This document shows positions 31,149 to 36,624 of a stretch of DNA of 36,624 nucleotides, piece by piece (position 1 is the stretch's first letter; each line of letters begins with the position of its first letter). The stretch is from Campylobacteraceae bacterium. Lineage in GTDB: Bacteria; Campylobacterota; Campylobacteria; Campylobacterales; Sulfurovaceae. A model generated the notes under the pieces. That model made no database searches. It worked only from the letters and a program-made list of their open reading frames with translations, and had not been told where the DNA came from. The position numbers and the translations under genes were made by a program. The DNA is taken from the NCBI GenBank assembly GCA_027081065.1, contig JALWLW010000110.1:1-36624 (forward strand), written 5' to 3'.

Positions 31149-32237
31149 ATGTCAAAAAAAATACTGTTTTATCTTTTTACGATGTTAACTTTTGCCAATG
31201 CAAATAATATTGAGCGTGAAATTGGTATGAATATTGGTGTAAACTCTACAGAAAATGAAGAGACCAATAGATTTAAAAATCCAACCGTTGGTATTTTTTA
31301 TCAAGATAATAAATATGTAATTAGTCCAAGAATAGATTTGGACTATACAAACCTGAATAATTATTATGCTGATTCGCTTGTAAAAGCTTCTGTTAATGGT
31401 GTGTATGAATATGAAAATAGCACCTATACCATTCCTTATCTCTTAGCTGGTCTTGGTTATGAATATGTTGATGGCTCAATCACAGATATATTTGAGAGTC
31501 ATCCTTTTGTTCAAGCTGGTCTAGGTGTAAGGATAGATTTGGAGCAAGGTTTTAAAGTACGTGTTGAGACCAAAGCATTGAAAATTTTAGGTGGGAATAA
31601 TGAAGGTAATGAGTTTATAATCACAGCTGGACTGAGTATGCCTTTGTCAAGTCAATCAAAAGTTCAAATAAAACCTAATGTTATAAGGCAAAGACCAAAA
31701 GAAATTGTCAGACCAATAGTAATTCAGCCTCAACCCCGAGTTGAGCCACAAGTAGTTTATATAAATCAAAATAGTTGTCCCATTAAAATTTCTGCACCTG
31801 ATTTAGACAGAGATGGTATTAGAGATAGTGTAGATCAATGTCCTGATACTCCATGCCATTTTATTGTTGATAGTTATGGTTGTCCTATAAAAACAACATT
31901 AAAAATTCATTTTGCTACAAACTCTTGGGAAATTAGTCCAAAATCACGTTTTGAAGTAAATCAATTTGCTCAATTTCTTTTACAAAATAAAGGGAGTAAA
32001 GTAAAGATTACAGGACATACAGATAATAGAGGTTCGGCTAAAGCTAACCTTGTACTTTCTGAAAAACGGGCTAATGCTGTTGTTCATGCTTTAACTTCAT
32101 TGGGGGTAAGTGCTTACCGTTTAGAAGCTATTGGAAGAGGAGAAAGCCAACCTATTGCTTCTAATACTACTAGTTCTGGACGTGCAAAAAATCGTCGGAT
32201 TGAAGCCGAACTTTTTTATCCTAAAAGGAAACGATAA
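31149..32237 (+). CDS. OmpA-family outer-membrane protein with TSP3-type linker
   Basis: A 362-residue protein: signal peptide (LFYLFTMLTFANA), N-terminal beta-barrel-like region (about 25-170), a proline-rich linker (about 175-205), a calcium-binding thrombospondin type 3 piece (DLDRDGIRDSVDQCPDTP, with paired cysteines through YGCP), then an OmpA peptidoglycan-binding domain (about 255-355: LKIHFATNS, ITGHTDNRGS, LSEKRANAV, GRGESQPIA, GRAKNRRIE). It ties the outer membrane to the wall. AAAGGAG ribosome site. Its stop overlaps the next gene's ATG (TAATG), so it is co-translated with the calcium-repeat lipoproteins and probably anchors or accompanies them. Confidence 0.93.
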   Translation: MSKKILFYLFTMLTFANANNIEREIGMNIGVNSTENEETNRFKNPTVGIFYQDNKYVISPRIDLDYTNLNNYYADSLVKASVNGVYEYENSTYTIPYLLAGLGYEYVDGSITDIFESHPFVQAGLGVRIDLEQGFKVRVETKALKILGGNNEGNEFIITAGLSMPLSSQSKVQIKPNVIRQRPKEIVRPIVIQPQPRVEPQVVYINQNSCPIKISAPDLDRDGIRDSVDQCPDTPCHFIVDSYGCPIKTTLKIHFATNSWEISPKSRFEVNQFAQFLLQNKGSKVKITGHTDNRGSAKANLVLSEKRANAVVHALTSLGVSAYRLEAIGRGESQPIASNTTSSGRAKNRRIEAELFYPKRKR

Positions 32238-33820
32238 TGCTAATAATACGAAAAATATTTATTTTAATGATTTTGGGCTTCTTTTTTGCTGGGTGTGGTT
32301 CAGATAGGGCTAACACCTCAACTGACTCTAATAGTTCAAGAGGTGTACTTGGTGTAGTAGATACAGATAGTGATGGAGATGGATTAAGTGATTTAGATGA
32401 AGAGAACATTTATGGTACAAATCCTGATAATAACGATAGTGATGGAGATGGACTTTTAGATGGTGATGAGATTAATATTTATGACACAAATGTTACCAAT
32501 TCTGATACGGATGGAGATGGACTTTTAGATGGTGATGAAATTAATATCTATGAGACAAATGCGAGTAGTTCTGATACAGATGGGGATTGTTTGTTAGATA
32601 GTTTTGAAGTTCTGAATTATGAAACAAATGCGAGTAACCCCGATACAGATGGAGATACGATTGATGATGGGATAGAAATTTACTCTTATGTTCTAGGTGA
32701 ATTTAACTTGACTTGTTTGAGTACACCAGAGGTATTAAGTATGGGGTACAATCATAATCCTGCACGTGATGGGATTCCTACTCCTGCTAATGATATTATT
32801 AATGCTTTAGACCCAACAAATGATAGTGATGGAGATGGTCAATCAAATATTAGAGAAAATAATTGTACAGAGGGTAATGCTACTGACCCTACAACATTGT
32901 GTCCCTCAATTGTAGATACACGCCTTGGACGAATATTAACTACTCATGGTTACTCTTATGTTCCTGGTGGATTTGATGTTGATGGTGATGGTGTTAATGA
33001 AGGAGGATTTTGGATTTCAAGGTATCAAGCAAGGGAAGCAGGTATAGAAATTCCAAGTGAAGTGATTATTGCTGATGTTGGTAATGTTAATAAGTATATT
33101 TCTAGAAAGTTTAAAGTGTTGAACCGAAATATTGATGTTTTAAGTTATGAAGAAGCACTATTAACAGAAACAGGTGCATTAGCTGGAGTCGAGTTAATAT
33201 TTGATGAAGAGAGTGTGGCTGGACGAAATAGGATCTCACATTTTACACCATATTTAGCAGAAGTTTGTTTAAATAGGTATCAATTAAAAGATGAAAATGG
33301 AACAGTACTAGATGTAAATATTACAATGCCAACACATAAGCAATATATGCAAGTTAAAATGCTTCTAGATGCAGATTTAGTAACACCGAATATTGATGGA
33401 CTTCTTGGTGATGGACGACATATTCGTAATGGTATTTTAGGCACTGACCCAAATGTTCCACTTTTTTCATATAATTTAATTATTGATGAGTTTGGTGTAG
33501 AGTTAAAAGAGTATGTTAGAAACCTTGTACAGTTAAGAAATACAATTAGTACGAGTACTTTTATAGATACTTTTACCTTTAAAGATGATGTACCTGCTTG
33601 GTGGGATGCAAATGAGACACAGTTTAAAGAGTTTGATGTAGGGGCTAATGCAACACAAGATTTAGGAAATGGTATTGGACCAGAAAAAGATGCTTATGCT
33701 GTCATTGTAAGAGGTGGTACTATTTTAGACGTAACGCAAGGAGTTTCTGGAGCATTAACTGATGATTCTGGACAAACAAATGGAATTAGTTTTAGAGCAG
33801 CTACAGATTATTTATATTAA
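32237..33820 (+). CDS. TSP3-repeat lipoprotein with FGE-like C-terminal domain (paralog 1)
   Basis: A 527-residue lipoprotein: signal with lipobox FAGC (Cys20) followed by GSDRAN. Residues about 42-150 hold five or so thrombospondin type 3 calcium repeats (DTDGDGLLDGDEINIY and variants), and another DSDGDGQ near 195. From about 235 a globular domain starts (YSYVPGGFDVDGDG, GGFWISRYQARE) and ends VIVRGGTIL then GISFRAATDYLY. The VPGG...FWISRY...VRGG...FRAA pattern resembles the formylglycine-generating-enzyme/SUMF (C-type-lectin-like) fold. No catalytic cysteine pair is evident, so a binding rather than enzymatic role is likely. Probably outer-membrane, surface facing. Paralogous to the next gene, 21 bp downstream. 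Confidence 0.82.
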   Translation: MLIIRKIFILMILGFFFAGCGSDRANTSTDSNSSRGVLGVVDTDSDGDGLSDLDEENIYGTNPDNNDSDGDGLLDGDEINIYDTNVTNSDTDGDGLLDGDEINIYETNASSSDTDGDCLLDSFEVLNYETNASNPDTDGDTIDDGIEIYSYVLGEFNLTCLSTPEVLSMGYNHNPARDGIPTPANDIINALDPTNDSDGDGQSNIRENNCTEGNATDPTTLCPSIVDTRLGRILTTHGYSYVPGGFDVDGDGVNEGGFWISRYQAREAGIEIPSEVIIADVGNVNKYISRKFKVLNRNIDVLSYEEALLTETGALAGVELIFDEESVAGRNRISHFTPYLAEVCLNRYQLKDENGTVLDVNITMPTHKQYMQVKMLLDADLVTPNIDGLLGDGRHIRNGILGTDPNVPLFSYNLIIDEFGVELKEYVRNLVQLRNTISTSTFIDTFTFKDDVPAWWDANETQFKEFDVGANATQDLGNGIGPEKDAYAVIVRGGTILDVTQGVSGALTDDSGQTNGISFRAATDYLY

Positions 33821-33841
33821 TAAATATTGTAAGGATAAGCA

Positions 33842-35989
33842 TTGAAAAATTTTTTTGGAAAAATTTTCTTCTTAAGTATATTTAGTTTATTGATATTTGC
33901 TTGTGGATCAGACCGAGCAAATAGGGATAATCTCTTAGGGGTATTGGGTGTTTCTGAAATTATTGATGATGATGGGGATGGTATACCTAATGTTATAGAT
34001 GCTGATGTTAATGGTGATAGTGTTCACGATAATGATGTTGATAGTGATGGTGATGGTATTATTGATATTGCAGATGTGGATGTAGATGGTGATGGTATTT
34101 GGGATAATGGTCTTGACAGTGATGGCGATGGAATTAATAATCGTTATGACCCAGATGATGATAATGATGGATTATTAGATGACAAAGATCCTAATGATAG
34201 AAATTATGATACAGATGGTGATGGGATTCCTGATGGGGCAGATGTCGATGTCGATGGGGATGGTATTGCTGATAATGGAACAGATAGTGATGGCGATGGA
34301 ATAAATGATGTCTCAGATGTAGATGTTAATGGAGATGGTACTTTAGATAATGGTATAGATAGCGACAATGATGGTATCAATAATATTTCTGATACGATTG
34401 ATAATCGATTAGATAATGATAATGATGGTCTACCTGATGCTATTGATACCAATGATAATAATCCTGATAGTGATGGAGATGGTATTGTTGATGGTGAAGA
34501 TGTAGATATTAATGGAGATGGTATTGTTGACAATGGAATTGATACCGATAGAGATGGTGTTAATAATTTATATGATGCTGATGATGATAATGATGGTATA
34601 CCTGATGATAAAGACCCCAATAGCATAAATCCTGATAGTGATGGCGATGGTATTGCTGATGCTACAGATGTTGATATGGATGGAGATGGTATTGCTGACA
34701 ATGGAACAGATAGTGATGGGGATGGAATTAATGATATCTCAGATGTAGATGTTAATGGAGATGGTATTGCAGATAATGGTGTTGATAGTGATGGTGATGG
34801 GATTAACGATGAACAAGACTATGATGATGATAATGATGGTTTAAGTGATGTATCAGAGTTACATTTGGGAACAAATCCTTATTTAGCAGATAGTGATGGT
34901 GATGGAATCAATGATTTTGATGAGGGTATTTTAGATAGTGATCATGATGGGCTTATTGATGCGATAGAGTCAAATGTTTTAGACAGTGATCATGATGGTG
35001 TTGTGGATGATAGAGATGAGAATAATAATAATCCAAATAATGACAGTGATGGAGATGGTCAAGTTAATATCAAAGAGATTGAGTGTGCTAACGGTGACCC
35101 TCTTGATGCTACGAAACGTTGTCCTTGGATATTTGAAGAGGAAACAAGTATAAAGATGCTTGATGCTGGGTTTGTTTATGTACCTGGTGGTTTTGATGTA
35201 GATGAAGATGGTATTCTTGAAACAGGTTTTTGGGCATCTCAATATCAAGCAAGAGAGACAGGTATGGAAATATCTTCTTTAGAGATTATTGATACGGTTG
35301 GTAGTTATTATGATTTTATTGATACTTATTTTCATCTTGCTAATAGTTCAGCACCTTTAGAGGGCTATATGAAGAGTAATTTAGTAGATACACTTAAAGG
35401 GGCAGAGTTATCATTTATGAGTGATTATGCTCAATTGACTCCTAGAAGTTCTTCACTCTCTCCTTATCTTGCTGTGGCAAGTTTAAATAAGGTTCAGAGT
35501 GAAAAAACGTTGAGCTTACTTTCACATAAACAATATGTGCAAATAGATAAACTTTTAAATGCAAATATGGCTAATGGTGGAGATGCTCATAGTCTAAAAA
35601 ATAATCTATTAGGTGTTGATAAAAATGTACCACTTGATGCATATAATGAAAATATTTATGAATTTGGTGCAGGTAAAAAAGAGTACTTAAAGACATTGAT
35701 ATGGTTGGTTGATAGCAACGGAACACGTCAATTCTCTTTAGATGATGTAGAAGATTGGTGGAATATTGATATTGATATTATTCGTTATAATCATAATAAT
35801 TTAGATTATGGTGCAAATAGTACTTTAGATGTAGGGATGGGTGTTGGTATTTTTAAAGACCATTATGCTGTAATGGTAAGAGGAGGTACATTGTTGCATT
35901 TACTAGAAGGTACAACAGGAAGTGATTCAGATAAAGGAAATAGTACAAGTGGTATTGGTTTTAGGGCTGCTACGGACTATTTACCATAA
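33842..35989 (+). CDS. Long TSP3-repeat lipoprotein with FGE-like C-terminal domain (paralog 2)
   Basis: A 715-residue lipoprotein starting at TTG 33842 with AAGGA upstream. Lipobox is IFAC (Cys21), then GSDRAN as in its neighbour. Residues about 38-405 are an unbroken array of calcium-binding Asp-rich repeats of the form D.DGDGI.D..D.D.NGDG, near 370 residues, one of the most acidic stretches possible. The last ~300 residues repeat the neighbour's globular domain: FVYVPGGFDVDEDG, TGFWASQYQARETG, then VMVRGGTLL and GIGFRAATDYLP. The repeats should be folded and stiff only with bound calcium, projecting the C-terminal lectin-like domain from the cell. The two paralogs differ mainly in array length. 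Likely adhesin or surface-display protein; ligand unknown. A terminator follows. Confidence 0.82.
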   Translation: MKNFFGKIFFLSIFSLLIFACGSDRANRDNLLGVLGVSEIIDDDGDGIPNVIDADVNGDSVHDNDVDSDGDGIIDIADVDVDGDGIWDNGLDSDGDGINNRYDPDDDNDGLLDDKDPNDRNYDTDGDGIPDGADVDVDGDGIADNGTDSDGDGINDVSDVDVNGDGTLDNGIDSDNDGINNISDTIDNRLDNDNDGLPDAIDTNDNNPDSDGDGIVDGEDVDINGDGIVDNGIDTDRDGVNNLYDADDDNDGIPDDKDPNSINPDSDGDGIADATDVDMDGDGIADNGTDSDGDGINDISDVDVNGDGIADNGVDSDGDGINDEQDYDDDNDGLSDVSELHLGTNPYLADSDGDGINDFDEGILDSDHDGLIDAIESNVLDSDHDGVVDDRDENNNNPNNDSDGDGQVNIKEIECANGDPLDATKRCPWIFEEETSIKMLDAGFVYVPGGFDVDEDGILETGFWASQYQARETGMEISSLEIIDTVGSYYDFIDTYFHLANSSAPLEGYMKSNLVDTLKGAELSFMSDYAQLTPRSSSLSPYLAVASLNKVQSEKTLSLLSHKQYVQIDKLLNANMANGGDAHSLKNNLLGVDKNVPLDAYNENIYEFGAGKKEYLKTLIWLVDSNGTRQFSLDDVEDWWNIDIDIIRYNHNNLDYGANSTLDVGMGVGIFKDHYAVMVRGGTLLHLLEGTTGSDSDKGNSTSGIGFRAATDYLP
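33960..35070 (+). repeat. DNA array encoding Asp-rich calcium repeats
   Basis: Degenerate in-frame repeats based on GATAGTGATGGNGATGG recur dozens of times. Longer higher-order copies exist: the segment near 34230-34330 and the one near 34660-34790 share long near-identical runs, showing recent internal duplication. Reverse-frame ORFs over this region are composition artefacts. Confidence 0.8.
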
Positions 35990-35996
35990 GTAACAA

Positions 35997-36024
35997 AAAA
36001 AGAAGCAGTTAAATGCATCTTTTT
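35997..36024 (+). terminator. Terminator after the calcium-repeat locus
   Basis: AAAAAGAAGC (35997-36006) pairs with GCATCTTTTT (36015-36024) with one mismatch and ends in a T-run. The A-rich left arm would let it work in both directions. Confidence 0.6.
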
Positions 36025-36093
36025 AACTTTAAGTTGTCTCTATTTTAAATAAGAGTAATATTCTCCTAATTAAAATTTCAAAAGGACTTCATT

Positions 36094-36468
36094 ATGATGA
36101 GTATACCTCAACCAGCATTTTTTATGTTTAAATGTCAACAATCAGCACCTCCAGGAATGCCAAAACCAAGTTGTATTAGCGAAAATAATCCAGAATCAAA
36201 AGAGCTTATGCAGCACTTGTCAATGACGCTTATGCAAAAAGGTATTATTGGTAATGTTCAGCCAATTCAGACTGGTTGTCTTGGACGTTGTGCACAAGGT
36301 CCTGTAATGATGGTAGAGCCTGGTCATGTTATGTATGTTCAGTTAACTAAAGAGAAAATTACACGTATTATTGATGAGCATATTATTGGTGGTAATATTG
36401 TTGAAGAATATGTGATTCCTGAACAAATGTGGGGTGAGCCAATTGACCCTGCATCACAGGCAAAATAG
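36094..36468 (+). CDS. Thioredoxin-like [2Fe-2S] ferredoxin
   Basis: A 124-residue protein with the thioredoxin-like ferredoxin cysteine pattern: a first Cys in FKCQQSAPPGMPKPSC, then GCLGRCAQGP in the second half, the CxxxC loop that completes the [2Fe-2S] site. PVMMVEPG and YVQLTKEKITRIIDEHI match the C-terminal strand and helix of the family (NuoE-like or (2Fe-2S) ferredoxin). It is a small cytoplasmic electron carrier; the partner is unknown. ATG 36094 and ATG 36097 are both possible with AAAGGA upstream. It precedes panD, with a hairpin between them. Confidence 0.88.
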   Translation: MMSIPQPAFFMFKCQQSAPPGMPKPSCISENNPESKELMQHLSMTLMQKGIIGNVQPIQTGCLGRCAQGPVMMVEPGHVMYVQLTKEKITRIIDEHIIGGNIVEEYVIPEQMWGEPIDPASQAK

Positions 36469-36478
36469 CCTAACTTCT

Positions 36479-36498
36479 GACAAGAGTTTACTCTTGTC
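36479..36498. terminator. Perfect 8-bp hairpin between ferredoxin gene and panD
   Basis: GACAAGAG-TTTA-CTCTTGTC. A perfect stem with a 4-base loop, 10 bases after the ferredoxin stop, without a good T-run, so a weak terminator or mRNA-end hairpin. Confidence 0.5.
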
Positions 36499-36565
36499 TC
36501 TACACAAATACAAATAATAATCTGCTATAATACTTAAAAATATATAAATCACGGAGAACACAGTA

Positions 36566-36624
36566 ATGAATATTACCATGCTCTATTCTAAACTGCACAG
36601 AGCTACAGTAACCGAGGCAAACTT
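36566..36624 (+). CDS. panD: Aspartate 1-decarboxylase (5' end only)
   Basis: The first 19 full codons of PanD are visible: an initial MNITML followed by SKLHRATVTEA, the highly conserved start of the family (SKIHRATVTEADL). PanD is a pyruvoyl enzyme that makes beta-alanine from aspartate for pantothenate and CoA; the self-cleavage Gly-Ser lies just beyond the window edge. CGGAGA ribosome site eight bases before the ATG. Confidence 0.9.
   Translation, partial: MNITMLYSKLHRATVTEAN

Noticed and set aside
34204..34701. Long reverse-strand ORF over the calcium-repeat array
   Set aside because: It is a Ser/Pro-rich shadow produced by the repeated GAT-rich codons on the other strand.
33842..35989. 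Possible diversity-generating retroelement target (FGE/lectin-like C-terminus)
   Set aside because: Variable proteins of such elements often end in this fold, but no reverse transcriptase and no template repeat of the C-terminal coding sequence is present in the window; the two paralogous ends are divergent genes, not template and variable copies.

Overview
The window looks like a chromosomal segment of a free-living member of the Campylobacterota (Sulfurimonas, Sulfurovum or Arcobacter type). The DNA is AT-rich, the genes are tightly packed, promoters are of the TGnTATAAT extended -10 kind, and several genes are typical of the phylum: a CiaB-family protein, an ArsS-like sensor kinase with its OmpR-type regulator, PAS taxis-type sensors and a 7TM-DISM histidine kinase. 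Most of the window is chromosomal housekeeping and cell-envelope genes. No RNA genes, IS elements or CRISPR arrays were recognised.

Layout. 1-1586: end of an OmpA-domain protein with exact 37-residue repeats, then a YheT-type hydrolase that appears to start at ATT inside a terminator-like hairpin. 1587-5280: an accessory island with a 5'-truncated DUF433 antitoxin, a nucleotidyltransferase whose overlapping partner is cut to 15 codons, a complete type II restriction-modification pair with a small divergent DUF6471 regulator, and a higA antitoxin behind a wrecked higB. 5459-9233: tex, then a barrel / EF-hand lipoprotein / DUF4395 operon. 9296-11825: a two-component system whose kinase is frameshifted in a G6 tract. 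11997-14990: ciaB, a PAS protein and a broken exonuclease III gene (xth). 15232-18491: a methionine-heptad coiled-coil protein and the DUF2868/DUF3482 GTPase pair. 18472-22172: alanine racemase and the two agmatine-to-putrescine enzymes, separated by a CAP lipoprotein on the other strand. 22254-24997: a lysozyme-like lipoprotein convergent with an ArsS/ArsR-like two-component system. 25317-26473: lgt and a truncated glycosyltransferase. 26485-30974: an Ig-like/coiled-coil exported protein and an RND pump encoded as two half-proteins. 31149-35989: a surface locus of one OmpA protein and two paralogous calcium-repeat lipoproteins with a formylglycine-enzyme-like C-terminus. 36094-end: a thioredoxin-like ferredoxin and the start of panD.

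How the parts work together. Envelope functions dominate: OmpA peptidoglycan anchors, lipoproteins and their maturation enzyme Lgt, D-alanine supply, a possible muralytic lipoprotein, and an efflux system. AguA and AguB together convert agmatine to putrescine. The restriction-modification unit is the only intact defence system seen; the toxin-antitoxin loci around it have each lost a partner or most of one gene. Points most worth checking are the two inferred ATT start codons, the recurring -10 box placed 5-6 nt before ATG (predicted leaderless mRNAs), the shared divergent promoter with a 12-bp palindrome in the restriction-modification locus, the naturally split RND pump, and the calcium-repeat/FGE-like lipoprotein pair.
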